Below, piece by piece: positions 36,230 to 48,072 of a stretch of 64,000 nt of DNA (positions within the stretch are counted from its first letter, which is position 1; each line of letters starts with the position of its first letter). The stretch is from Viscum album (taxonomy: Eukaryota > Streptophyta > Magnoliopsida > Santalales > Viscaceae): assembly GCA_963277665.1 (NCBI GenBank), contig OY728136.1:1980338576-1980402575 (forward strand). Reading direction: 5' to 3'. A program made the translations under genes and the position numbers. The notes under the pieces are model-generated. The model did not search any database. It was not told the origin of the DNA and saw nothing but the letters and a program-made list of their open reading frames with translations.

Positions 36230-37330
36230 CTATATGGATTCGTCAGACATGGAATTATCCACAGAACATTTTTTAACTGGGTTGTCTTGTTTCACATCAA
36301 TTTATCATATCAATAAAATATCTTCATCATGTATTCTTTATATGTCTGATTATGTTCAAATTACAAATAAAATTTTTTTTAGTACATGTGATGGAACTGC
36401 AAAGTGGTTCCACAAAACTAATACATGAAACTCATCTTTTTTCTAAGAGTTGTTTTCTAGTAACTCTAAGAGATAAGCTATGGTTCTTACATAATCAAAA
36501 AAATCATAGAGGTAATGATATATCTAGGGATCACAATTCACATCATTCCAAATATCATTACCTTATTATAAGGAGTTATTGAAAGAGTATCTTTCCAGAA
36601 ATTTAAATCTATATATATCATCGATGATTGTCAACATAGATCTTCTGTCATCTTTTTAATGATTTTATATATTTTGAATGTTTTGAACGTCTTCCCTAAT
36701 TTTTTTAAAAAAAATCAGGTCACTAGGGCTTCATTTCTATAACATCATCCCCACATGTTGGTGGTCTGTTCATCTACCCATATAGAGAATATTATAGTTC
36801 TATTTTAACGATGGAGTAAAAAATGTTGTGATATGATAACTCAGTTCAAGTAAGTCACATCTAAAAACATACCAAGAATTCTATTAAGTAAGATATTACC
36901 ATTTATTCCAATTTATTAATGGTTATTTTTTATTTACTATCGATTTTTATACATAAGTTATGAAAAAGATCATCTTTGTACCCAACCATTATTGGAGACA
37001 TTCCTAAATTTTTATTTAAACCTTACTTCTCGATCAAATAAAATCAATAGTTGTACTCCATGCAGCCTTCCCAATTTTATTATATACAATTAGTCAAATT
37101 GATCATGTGATTGGTCATTGAAAATATAAATTAAATTTTTTGTATTTTAAGTAGTTCTACCATTTCCCATATTTAATTATAGCCTTTAGTTTTATTTGGA
37201 TGATTGGCAATAAAATACATTGTGTTATTCGACGATTTTCAAGCATTTATGGGTTATAGTAGAATCAACCCATTATATTTATGACATTCATCCATTACAT
37301 GATGTCATATCAAGCATTGACATACAGTCA
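36230..37330 (-). pseudogene. Ty3/gypsy integrase and pol end remnant
   Basis: Integrase of a chromovirus-like gypsy element, - strand. The zinc domain end is near 37250-37150, with an F-Y-C-Q-x-x-K-like block for C-Q-x-V-K. At about 37080-37000 the L-Y-I-x-x-(I)-x-R-L-H-G-V block leads to F-D-R-E-V-R-F, the region of the second catalytic Asp (S-D-R-D in the family). From 36800 to 36620 the L-Y-x-G-R block and a K-I-R-E-D-V-Q-N-I-like helix follow the post-catalytic part, and near 36410-36380 a V-P-S-H-V-L block marks the tail. Stops and shifts are many. Confidence 0.7.
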
Positions 37331-38310
37331 TTAAATTTTATCTATTTCTGTTATCTCACCATGAGTATTTTTTTAGATCAATATACATTTGTGTGATTCT
37401 TAGGTGAATAACGAAGTATGTGAAATGCACATCATCCAAAATAACCTTCTTTAATAATTGTTTTTAAGGGAACCATATTGATTTAATAACTCTTATAACT
37501 CCATCATTGACAATGTTGAACTCTAGAATAATTCACACCGTATTTTATAGATTAATATCATCATTATGAGCATACCTGATCATTTTTTATATATGAATGG
37601 TGGAGAAATAATTTAGTAAAGGTATAATTTCATACCTTATTTTTTGATTACAATATTTATCCATTGAATATCTATATTTTCTTAACATTTTAATCATTAT
37701 TGATGATTTGGTAGAATGATCCTTTCATAATAGTGCATATTCTACCTTGTTTTTCTTTCCCAGGATGGTAATGAATTGATTAATTGCTGTCTTTAATAAA
37801 TTACAAACATCTCATTTAGGGAATATTTAATTAATATTGTGTAAAAATACACATTTATCTCTTTTAGTTAGTATATATATATCACACTTTTTACCATAGA
37901 GATGATGCCTCCAAACATTTAATGAAATTATTACTTCCACCAGTACCATGTTAGCTTCTTATTAATTTTTCATGTTGATATTCAATTGACAAGTGGATTA
38001 AGAAATTACCTTGTCATATTTCATAATGAGTCATCTTAATACCTTAATTTAATCATAATTGTATATGAAACCCCATTTTTTAACATCGTGGTAATGTAAG
38101 GGCATGTTTTGTGATGAACCTATTCTTAAGTTCCATTAAGTTATTTTCACATTATTCTATCTATAGTAAATTCAATTCCTTCAATATTAACTTGAATATA
38201 GCATTTTAATATCATGATAAATTACCTAAAAACATTTATTATATGTCATTAATCCATGAAAACTATGGATATAGGTAAAAGTGGTTGTTATATTCCAAGT
38301 TTAATTACCT
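37331..38310 (-). pseudogene. Ty3/gypsy RT C-terminus and RNase H region
   Basis: Lies between firm RT (38313-39050) and firm integrase (36230-37330) remnants of one element, so it should hold the RT thumb, RNase H and the RNase H-integrase spacer. I could not pick out the catalytic Asp blocks with confidence; the stretch is heavily interrupted. The call rests on position. Confidence 0.45.
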
Positions 38311-38312
38311 AC

Positions 38313-39060
38313 TTATTTAAAGGAACCACAGATATACCATTTTGTAGTAAGTTGTCCAAGAATGAGACTTTTTATCCAAAATTCGCACTTACTAATCTTT
38401 GAATACAATTTCTTTATCTTTAAGTGTTTTTGAAAAAATCTTAAATTATCTTCATATTCTTCCTTGATCTCGGAATATATGAGTTTATCATCTATAAATA
38501 ACACCACAAAATTTTCAAGATAATATCTATAGACTCCATTCATCAAATCCATATGATTTTATATGTATTAATTGCATTACTATGAAATCATATTGTCTAT
38601 ATCTTGTTTGGATAACTATCTTCTGTACATATTCCCTGTATACCCTCAATTAATGGTATACAGATAATATATCCCCTTTTTATAGGCATTTAGATCCTCT
38701 ATTATGATCAAAAAAATAATCAATATTTAGTAAAATATATCTTTTCTTTTTTATGATTTTTTAACATCATGATAATAAATATGAAGGTTCTTTGTTCCAT
38801 CCATCTTATTGAAAATGAGAACTGGTTCACCCTTGGTGAATCACTTATACTTATGAATGATTTATCCAAATTATCTTGAAGATTATTCTTAAATTCTTAT
38901 AATTCAATTATATCTATTCAATGAGGAATCTTTGATATTGTCATATAACCTGATATGATTTTAATTGAAAACATTACCTCACGTTTTTATGGAAGACCAT
39001 TCAATTCTTTAGGAAATACATCAATACACTCTCATACAAATCACATTTTTTCAATATTGA
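38313..39060 (-). pseudogene. Ty3/gypsy reverse transcriptase remnant
   Basis: On the - strand, 39030-38800 follows the RT start: V-F-P-x-E-L-x-G-L-P, then E-V-x-F-S-I-x-I-I-x-G, E-x-K-x-x-L-Q-x-x-L-D-K-x-F-I, and S-x-S-P. The open frame 38552-38313 has M-D-L-M-N-x-V-(F) followed by V-V-L-F-I-D-D, so the catalytic Asp pair is intact, then L-I-Y-S, E-E-(H), L-Y-(A)-K-x-S-K-C-E-F-W, and L-G. This is the chromovirus RT pattern. Between the parts the frame is broken. Order and spacing to protease and integrase fit one element. Confidence 0.88.
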
Positions 39061-39089
39061 GTTCCTACCCAACCACATGAGGCATGTAT

Positions 39090-39480
39090 CCTCTATTATT
39101 GGTTATCAAGACCCTTGGTAAGATGTTTTCGTCCAATGAGATTTCATAAGAATCATAACATGTATATTTGCTACTAAGATGATTTGGTATTTTTTATGAA
39201 GGTTCTTTATCTCATCAATAGTTAAGATATATATGTATGGAGAGAAAATACATGCCCAATATCACTTCAAAATCAACCAAGGAAAGAATAACTACATCTA
39301 TAAGATGTATCTTCCCATAAAGAAAGAATCAAGAAGAGTGGTATAACATGAGTGCAATCGTAACACCACCTATTTTTTCACTAATAAATCAATATCAATT
39401 ATTTAAAGTTGTTAACAAATATTATAATTAAACATTCATGATATAAAATAATGTGATGAACCAAAATCAAAGAGCACATA
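39090..39480 (-). pseudogene. Ty3/gypsy protease and protease-RT spacer remnant
   Basis: At about 39475-39440 on the - strand the protease active site reads D-F-G-S-S-H-Y-F-I-S where the family has D-S-G-(A)-S-H-(S)-F-I-S; a 1-base loss just before it shifts the frame. At about 39290-39250 the L-V-D-F-E-V-I-L-G-M block matches the protease end, and near 39130-39080 a G-Y-(L)-x-H-V-V block matches the spacer before RT. Several codons in between are stops. Confidence 0.72.
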
Positions 39481-40140
39481 TCTAGAACTTGGGGTTGAAT
39501 AATAATAACGTTATCCACTTCATTATCATTGTCAAATTTAGTAATAGTGATTTCATAGTATGTTCCTTGTTCCCTTAGTCACGGAGGCTGTTGATTCTTA
39601 TTACCTTAATTTCTCTTAGATTGGGAATTTTATTTATAAATCCCAAATTCATATCATTTTTAAAATCTAAGTGTGGGTGGTGCATTAGTAGGTACCTTCT
39701 TCTCTTATATTTATTCCATTTTCCTATTCATATTTCATTGAAAATTTTGTTGTTGATGTACAAATTTACCACATTTAAATCATCTTCTTCACCATTTTAT
39801 TAATTTTTTATAGTTTTTCATATCAATTTATTTTTCATGTAGGCACTTGAAATTTAATTCTTCCTTTTAATTTATTTTTCGAGTCTCCATGAAACTTCAT
39901 TTAATTCTCATGTCTCATAGTCCATGATAATAATAATAGTCCTTGGTTTCTATTCCCACCTTAATTTAACATCAAATAATTTCTTTGTACCTACCAATGT
40001 CAATTATATATAAATTTTTTTGAATATGTTATATTAAAAAACATATGAAATGACCGATCATGCTTTAGCGTCAATAATAAAAATGGAGGTATATTTTTTT
40101 TATTCTTGTAATGTTTACATCATATGTATCCAAGGATTAA
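39481..40140 (-). pseudogene. Ty3/gypsy gag remnant with zinc knuckle
   Basis: The CCHC knuckle is at 39782-39741 on the - strand: codons at 39782, 39773, 39758 and 39743 (first base, - strand) occupy C, C, H and C with correct C-x2-C-x4-H-x4-C spacing, and read stop (TGA), Cys, His and Phe. Gly-Lys follow the second Cys as in the family. Upstream on the - strand (to about 39900) a Lys/Arg/Asn-rich stretch fits the end of gag. The + strand frame 39591-39803 is its antisense shadow. Confidence 0.66.
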
Positions 40141-40149
40141 TCCACCTTT

Positions 40150-41360
40150 TAATTCAATTAGATGAATTCTCACTATATTTTTATTAAAATTTTTGATTAA
40201 AAATATTTACTAATTAATATTTTCTTAAACTCCTCCAATTAAATTGGTGATATTATTTATTTTCCCATGTATTCTTAATGGGAGTCCACCGTTGGTCAGC
40301 TTCACCTTCTTTATGATAAATAAAAAACAAACTATTCATGTTTTAAGCACTGGAGAATATAAAATTTCATTTTTTTGTGTTTGGCCATTCCTAAACAAAT
40401 TGTGAATTAAAAATCACAAGAACGGAGTGGTAGTGAAGTCGTATGATGAATATATTGGGGAGTTGATCTTTCTTTTAAATATTTGGGGTTCAATGTAGTT
40501 TGTTTGACTATTTATCTCTTAATAAATATTGGTGAAATAACCATTTGATCCTCCTTAGATTTAAACTCTTAGAATTATCTATCTATTTTCATTCAAATAG
40601 TTGACTGATAATATTTATGAAATAATATTTTATTAAACATAATAAAGTTTCTCTATAATATAAATTATATTCCACAGTTGGTTAGCTTCTCCTTCTCGAA
40701 GGTAAAAAAATAAAATTTTCACATTTGCATCCCTTTAGAATAGATAATTTCATTTTCTTATGATGATTCATTATTAAAAAACTAGTGGATTGGAATTCCC
40801 AAGAATGGAGGGAAGTTGTTTTGTATGAAGTATTTAATATATAGTTGATCCTTCATCAAAATAAATGGAGTTCAATTTATTTTGGTTCATTATTCATCTC
40901 GTGCTAAATTTTGGTGTCATCGCCATATGATCCTCATTTTATTTCAACTCTTGGAAATATATATATTTTTTCATTCAAATAGTTGATATAAAATATTTAG
41001 TACATAAAATATTTTTAAACTCTTCTAATTAAATAATGTAAAATTCTTCCTTTTTTCCTTTAATTTGTAAAGTACTTCCATGATTGGTCAGCTTCACTAT
41101 CTTCATTAGAAACACAAAAAAAACCTTTTCATGTTTAATCACTGTCGAATATAAAATATCATTTTTTGTATTGATCCATTACTCAAAAAAATTTATTGGT
41201 AGCCCCATGAATGGAGGGGAGGTTTTGTTTTATGGTGGATTTAATGGAGAGGTTATCCTTCATCATAATGTTTGTAGTTCCATATTGTTTGTTTTATTAT
41301 TCATGTCTTATGAGATTTTGGTGACATCACCATATGATGTTTCACTCCAACTCTAATCAT
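40150..41360 (+). repeat. Tandem repeat, ~400-bp unit, about three copies
   Basis: Three copies of one unit in direct order. The anchor (T)TGGTCAGCTTC(A/T)CCTTCT-like text occurs at about 40290, 40678 and 41088. Shared blocks inside each unit, in order: AGAATGGAG near 40422/40804/41210, GTTGATC(C/T)TT near 40462/40850/41243, GTTCAAT near 40489/40871 (GTTCCAT in the third), TATTCATCTC, CCATATGATCCTC and CATTCAAATAGTTGA. A partial unit lies at 40150-40280. It sits just upstream (in - strand sense) of the gypsy gag remnant, so it may be the element's leader or an inserted minisatellite. The frame 41084-41356 lies within the third unit and is not conserved. Confidence 0.72.
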
Positions 41361-41559
41361 GTTTAGTTGTTCATTGGTCTAATCACCACATTATATATCA
41401 CACATTTTATGTTCTTGGTTTACCTTAGATCCATCAATTAATAATACCCTATGGGTTACTCATGTGTACTGAAAATAATAATATCAAAAAATAGTAATCA
41501 CATTAAATGTTAGATTCATTTTGTCTTAAACATGGAAAAAATCATTTTATCAAATGATA

Positions 41560-42080
41560 CTTTTGTTTCAAAAAAGGTTGTATTTGGTTGGGTTATTTAA
41601 AATTTCTTAACCTATTCTATAAAAAAATAGAACCCTTATTTGACTATAACTATGATAACCTAAGCTTAAAATGTATGGAATTTATATTATTTTCATAATT
41701 TAATTATTACATATTCAGCGCATTAGAGAACATTCCATCCCTACAGAAAAATATATTAAATTTAATGGGGTTTCCCTAGCCTCTAAGTGTTCATGTTTCA
41801 AGAACCCCACGGAAGAATCATCCCTCCACTTATTTTTACATTGTTATTTAGTGGGTGTAGTGCGGGAGAAGGTTGGGGAGTTTTTTAGTTTTGGCCTCGA
41901 GACTGGTATTATTGATTATTTTCATCATTAATGGTTTTATAGTGTTGGTAACAATAAGAAATAGTAGAGAGTGAGGGAGGACCTTCTGGAGGAGGGATAT
42001 TTATAATTCATAATATTGCATATGTTTGAATTGAAATTCCATATAATGAAAAAAATTAAAGTGTTCATATTGTGATTGGA
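41560..42080 (+). pseudogene. L1-type LINE fragment with zf-RVT domain
   Basis: A + strand fragment of a plant L1-type LINE ORF2. From 41716 the frame is open for more than 70 codons and follows the zf-RVT pattern: I-P-T-E-K-x-I, then G-V-S-L-A-S-K-C-x-C, N-P-x-E-E-S-x-x-H-L-F-x-x-C, so the zinc ligands Cys, Cys, His and Cys are kept. After the stop near 41930 the text continues to follow the tail in weaker form to about 42080. No RT core is seen upstream and no poly-A end downstream. It is better preserved in frame than the LINE at 12-13.7 kb, and on the opposite strand. Confidence 0.75.
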
Positions 42081-44120
42081 TATAAATGTTAATCTAATTA
42101 TAAAGGATTTATAATAAGATTCTATTTATGAGATGTTAAAACGATGATCACATTTTTAATTTTATGAAATGTGAATTTATTTGATAATACGTACCACTTT
42201 CTTGTATAAAAAATTTGTTATATTATGAATAATGTTTATGAAAATATTATGTAATAAATTGTTTCTAGTAGATTGGTACTTTCATAAAATGATAGTTACA
42301 ACTTCAGAAAAATTATCTTTTATATAACATAACATTAGTTTGTAACTGTAGATATGATATTGATAATTTTTATTGAATACAGTTTTTGCATATTATGTTT
42401 TAAAGATATAATGAATTGAATTATATCTTGAGTAAAGTATTCTGGTGTAGTGGGACTTTTGGTTAGATATCCCACTATCCTGAAGGCACATTCCTTGTCT
42501 AGAAAGCTATGGGTTAGCTATTTTTGGCTCTAGACTCACTCATATAAAGAATATTAAATTTATATAACTCAATGACTATAAATGAATTGTTCTTATATCA
42601 TATGAATAAAATAAATTTTAAAATTAATGAATATACTTGGATTCTATCTTTTGTAGAGTAATATAACCTTATAAGCAATATAAATGTTACACATTAATGT
42701 GGTGTTAACACCTTAATTTGGTGGATGTAATAGAGATTCCAAAACTAAATCATTATAAAAACACACCAAAAAAATAATTAAAAATAGAAAAAAAATATAA
42801 TTGTTTCATATGATATAATAGTTATAATTTTAATTTTCATATGATGTATTTTAAATTTGTGAGAATTTTCATAAATCTCATGAAATACTATGTATAATAT
42901 TCAATCTAAAATGGAACATTCCTAGAACATTATAATCATTCATGGTAGCTTAATCCCCAAGTGGGGTGCCCATAGATTATCATGTATATGAGAAAAAGTA
43001 ATGACTCTCTCTACATTATCTAATATGGGTGTTTCACACAAAATTGGGGTTCCCCTAGATTGTATTATATTATATAATTTAGGAAATTTTCATTGGGTTT
43101 CACTCAATGGGAAACAATAATTATTATGATATCAGAGTAATATAGTTAAGTATATATATATGATGGATTAGCATAATGAGTTACCCACTCAACTATCCAA
43201 GAATCATAATTGTCAAGATTGGTATGTTTCCCAACCTAAATAATAATGTATTATTTAAATTACACATATTGTGAATCGTGATGAAATATAGATTTATTAC
43301 TAAATATATATATGATGTCTGAGGTCATAAATTTTAGTGGAATCACATTCATTTAAATCCCTTTATTGAATGATATAAAACATTACACTCATATGAAAAA
43401 AGTTAATTATTTTAAAATGGAATCGTCATCATTAAACATAACATTGAATCAATAAACAAAAAGCTCAATATAAGAATATTTTTACACCAGTAGATTATGA
43501 AAATACAATAAATAAAAGAGATTATATGTTTTAAAGCAATACCTTACTGAGTACCCAAACTATTGAAGATATTCAACATATGAATCTTATATACCAATGT
43601 GAATCATATAATGATTCAATTAATTTTTCATTAAATCTTGTTCTATTTAAGAAATTTTCCATATTTTACATGATGATATGTGTGAATTCATAAAAATTTT
43701 ACCATATTATTATCAAGTTGTTAGAATAAATGATTTTAATATTTTGATTTCTATGTCATAGTTTTGTAAAGAAAGTAAATATGGGTGAATATTCAAACTA
43801 GAAGAAAAAAATTTTACTCAGACATTCGACAAAAGAATTATCAAATATCTATGGTTATTTAAACCTATTGTTTTCATATATGGAGGGTAACCATTCCATG
43901 AGATGAAATTATGAGGATACCTGTATAAGTTTTAGGAAACTCCATGGGATGTCAATGTAAGATGTTACTATTATAGAAATTCATTCTTTTACATTAAAGG
44001 GTATTTAAAACCGAATTTGTATTTAAAATTATTGAAAATATATAAGTATTCAAAATAAATGAATGAATTGATAGTGTCCGTTATTTTACTTGAATTGATG
44101 AATCATGTATTTCAAACATT
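42081..44120. other. AT-rich stretch without a recognised gene
   Basis: No protein-family pattern is seen. A short GC-richer stretch at 42435-42540 (GTGTAGTGGGAC, GGTTAGATATCCCACTATCC) has a partial inverted-repeat look but no clear partner. Two similar short blocks lie at 42952-42980 (CCCCAAGTGGGGTGCCCATAG) and 43040-43065 (ATTGGGGTTCCCCTAGATT). Nothing else stands out. Confidence 0.4.
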
Positions 44121-44400
44121 CATTACCAAAAAACACGACTTTAACACTACCATAATTGGCCATTATCAATGCTAAAAAAGAACTGAATACTGAAGCATGA
44201 TTAAATTCCCTAGGCTTTTATCATTTTTATAAATGTGCGGATAAAGGGGTAATTTATACATGCTAAAATAGGTGCTCAGAGAGGCTACCTTTATCAGAAC
44301 ATTAAGAATTCCTGATAAAAAACACCATTTATCATCGCTTTTGTTTAGCGTTGATAAATGGACCGTTTATTAGTACGGATAAAGGCAACATTAAACAACA
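44121..44400. mobile_element. Candidate CACTA-type terminus with subterminal repeats
   Basis: The sequence CATTACCAAAAAACACGAC at 44121 resembles a CACTA(C)-type terminal inverted repeat with one C-to-T change; a CACTAC also occurs at 44145. It is followed by many short motifs in both orientations built on TTATCA(x)CGCT / AGCG(x)TGATAA and GGATAAAGG (44161, 44239, 44291, 44328, 44348, 44380), the subterminal repeats that bind transposase in CACTA elements. The pair CCATTTATCATCGC / GCGTTGATAAATGG at 44325-44361 forms a near-perfect 14-bp stem with a 9-base loop. A partner terminus on the right was not found. Confidence 0.55.
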
Positions 44401-44930
44401 TATTTAGTAGACATGATAATTGGGAATACTACATTGTGCTATAACAGTACACTACATCACAAAAAAATATCACCATAAAGCAACAAAATCAGGTTCAAAT
44501 ATAGAATTAAAATGAAAAAAAAATTACTACAAAAATAAAAGAAAAAACTAAATTATTGAGAAAAATAACACACCTGTATAAAAGAAAAAACACCTCTAGT
44601 CAATAAAAATAATGAAACTATATAAAAAAATTATTATTATAGAATTAATGTAAAAAAATAAACTAAATATAATGTGATAATTTTAAACTAAACCTTAAGT
44701 CATACATAGAAAACTTTGTAACAGATTGATTGGTAGTTGATTATTTCATGTCACACTATTTCTTTTTAATATTTCGTAATTATTTATGTGGAAATTAACA
44801 CAATAAGTATATGAAAAATATGATAGGTAAATTGAATATTTAATAATTTATAGAATGATGATAAAATAATCTTGGCTCATTTGCTTATTTTTGGCCATGT
44901 GATGCATGTTTTAAACAAAAATGGCACTTA
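44401..44930. other. AT-rich spacer between subterminal region and tandem array
   Basis: Low-complexity, A-rich sequence with no gene. A CACTACATCACAAAAAAATA at 44453 is a second possible CACTA-type end, so the terminus at 44121 could belong to a nested or shifted copy. The last part, from about 44740, begins to resemble the array monomer and grades into it. Confidence 0.4.
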
Positions 44931-47690
44931 TTTATTTAAATGATTCTCTTAAAGCCATACCAGTCATACCGTGCATCAGATTAAGGTGTAGATGATTTCT
45001 AGACATCCAAAATTACTTATGGATCATTGTTTTAAAGTATGAAAACATTCCAAATATGTTTTCAGGGTTTTTAGACCACCACTTATGTTTTTTAATAAAA
45101 TATGATTTTAAACAGGAAACACACACATTGAGTCAAACCAAAAACATCATATATAGGTATGATATAACACTAGTTACTACACATCAAAAATTAATTATGA
45201 ATTGTTTCCTTAAATTATCAAGATAATTTGATTGTTTTTTGGTTGTTCTTATTGAGTGACTTTTCATGAACTAAAATTTTAGTTTTGAACTAATAATAGA
45301 AATTTTGATTCATAACAGGCACATCATGTGTCTAATTGAGGTTTTGATTAATCTTAAATGTCAAAAATTATTTATAGATCAATTTCAATATTTATCAAAA
45401 CAATATGAATGTTTTTTATTTGTTTTGTATATGTCAGTTGTCTTTTTTACTATATTTGATGACAATTTTTAATAAAAAGGCGCATTGGGAGTCATACCGA
45501 TCACACCATGCATTGGATTGTGATTATTCTAATTAATACATGTCCCAAATGACATATGTATCATTACATTGAATTATAAAAAATCTAAATGTGTTTTCTT
45601 AGTTATGTGTATGCCACTTTCATTTTTCACTAAAATTTAATTTTAATATGGAAATAGAAACATTGAGCGATACTAGTCACATCATGTTTTTTTCATGTCA
45701 CACACATTACTAAAAGTCACAAATGACTTATAAATCATTTTACTAAATTGTCAATACAAATGGAATTTGATTTCTTATTTCTCAGTGACTATATATTTTT
45801 GAACTAAAATGTAAAGTTTAAACTAATAATAGACAATTTGAGTCATACACGGAACATAATTTATCATATTGAGTTGTAGATGATTTATAAACATAAAAAA
45901 TGGCTTGTGGATCATTCTCATAAATTTTAAAAATAATCCAAAGGTGTTTTCTTGGATTTTACTATGTAATTCATCTGTTTTACTAAAATTAATTTCATTA
46001 TTAAATTAAAGAGGCACTTAGGGTCATACCAGTCACAACATGAATCAAATTGAGTTGTGACCAATTCATAGATTACTCAAATAAAATATATATTATTTTA
46101 ATATAGTATAAAATATTACCTATTATGCTTCCTATGTTTTGAGTATGTCACATGTTTTTTTGCTAAAATTTCATTTTAAAATGGAAACACATACTTTGAG
46201 TCATTCTAATCACATTGTGTTTTAATTTAATTTTGGAATAATTCTTACATTCCATAAAATACATATGTATAGTTTCCTTAATTATTATTACAATTAGATC
46301 ATGTTTGATTTATTTTCAGTGAGTTACACTTTTTCAACTAAAATGTCAATTTTAAACTAATAACGGAAAATTTGAGTCATACTAGGCACATCTTGTATCA
46401 GATTGAGGAAATTATAATTACTAAAAATAAAAAATGACTTATTGATTGTTCTCATAATGTAAAAAAATAATCCGAATGTGTTTCCTTAGATTTGAGTATG
46501 CATTTTGTATTATTTATGTAATCTATGGTCAATTTTAAATAAAATTGCAGTCATATTGGTCACATTAAGAATTAGATTGTTGTTAAGATGATTCAAACAC
46601 ATCCAAAAGGAATTATAGATCATTTTATTTATTTATAAAAATAATTAAAATGTGTTTTGTGTTTTTTGAGTATGTTAATTTTTTATACTAAAATGTGATT
46701 TTAAACTAGAAACACGCACTTGGAGTCATACTGGTCACATCGTGTGTGAGTTTGATTTCATAGTAATTTTTACACAGCAAAATTGAATTTTAAATAATTT
46801 TCATGAATTGTTAACAAAATTTGAGTTTATTTTCATAGTTTATATTGTGTGAAACTTTTTGATCTACAATGTCATTTTTAAACTGATAATAAACACTTTG
46901 AGTCATACCAGGAACATCGTGTATCATATTTTAGTGAGGATTATTCCTATATGTCAAAATGACTTATAGATAATTTTAATAAAATATAAATACAATACAA
47001 ATGTGTTTTCTTGGTTTGAGTTAGTAATTGCTCTTTTTAATAAAATTAATATCAATTTTAAATAAAGATATGCAATTAGAGTTATACTGGTCACATCATG
47101 TGTCATATTAATCTGAGGTTGATTACTATACATCCCAAATGCATATGGATCATTTTAATAGGGTATCAAAACAACCCAAATGTGTTTTATTGGTTTTGAG
47201 TAAATTTATAGTTTTTTTACTAAAATTTCATTTTAAACTCAAACAATGAACTATGAGTCATACTAGTTACATCGTGTGTCAGTTTGACATGAGAAAGATT
47301 CCTACAAATAAAAAAATGAATTATTAATTTATTTAATAAATTATCAATACAATATGATCATTTTTTCTCAGTTTTAACAATATCACTTTTCTTTTTCACT
47401 AAAATAAATAAAAATTTAAAACATGCACAATTAGAGTCATACTGGGCATGACATGCATCGAATTTAAGTGTGTACAATTACTACACATAAAAAATGACAT
47501 ATGGATTGTTTTCCTGAAGTATCAAAACACTATTAATGAATCTTATCAGTTTTCAGTATGTGATGTGTGTTTTGAACTAAATTTGAAATCATAAAATAAA
47601 AAAAAAATAGTTCAAGTCATACCAGTGACACAGTGCATTTGATTGAGGTATGGATAATTTAATATGTGATCTGTGTTTTTTTCAATCATA
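44930..47690 (+). repeat. Tandem array, 16 monomers of ~177 bp in ~532-bp trimers
   Basis: Sixteen monomers can be phased on the anchor GAGTCATACCxGTCACATC at 44954, 45130, 45307, 45489, 45665, 45840, 46021, 46198, 46374, 46548, 46723, 46900, 47079, 47255, 47434 and 47614; spacing is 174-182. Each continues with an (A)GATTGAG(T)TGTGGATGATT-like part, a CATCCAAAATGACTTATGGATCATT part, AAATGTGTTTTCTTxGTTTTGAGTATGT, and ACTAAAATTTxATTTTAAACT. Monomer types recur every third unit: those at 45307, 45840, 46374, 46900 and probably 47434 have an (A)GG(C/A)AC(A)T variant of the anchor and, in the first three, are preceded by AACTAATAA; those at 45489, 46021, 46548 and 47079 are preceded by an ATTTTAAATAAA-like part. 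This is a higher-order repeat with a period of 526-534. Confidence 0.85.
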
Positions 47691-48072
47691 TGCACCAAGA
47701 AAGTGATGAAATAAATGTTCCATTTGGATTGAAGAAAAAACCAAATGTAGCCTGAAAGGACTCATCTAAAAGTCATATATTCTCTCTACTATGGATTGTT
47801 GGATATGAATATAGAAAAAATATGACTTCCCAAAACATATATGAAAATGATAATAATAATTAGATAAAAAATAATAAAGAAAATGTCATAAAAAATTTTC
47901 TAAATAGTGATAAAATTTACTAAGTAATAGGAATTCACATTTTTGTGAACATTGTTTGAATTCTTGACCCATTTCCTTATTTTCGTTATCTCAAATACAA
48001 CCTCAAAGTCTAATATCTCATGAGCATGAGGAACATCGATCTAACTACCCTAAATCGAGTAATAAAATCCAC
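47691..48072 (-). pseudogene. Ulp1-like C-terminal exon remnant (CACTA gene)
   Basis: On the - strand an exon seems to start at 48072 after the acceptor TTATATAG and end near 47925 at a GTAAAT donor-like site. Its text between 48035 and 47960 resembles the Cys-containing end of Ulp1/C48 peptidases (family pattern E-C-G-Y-Y-V-M-R-Y-x-K), but only after allowing a frame change, and the catalytic Cys cannot be read with certainty. A second piece at about 47780-47700 may be the last exon. In plant CACTA and some MULE elements a Ulp1-like domain is fused to or follows the transposase-associated protein. Support is moderate at best. Confidence 0.42.

Noticed and set aside
44453..44472. Alternative CACTA-type end (CACTACATCACAAAAA...)
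   Set aside because: The subterminal motifs lie on its left, not on its right, so 44121 is the better terminus for this element; noted as an alternative.
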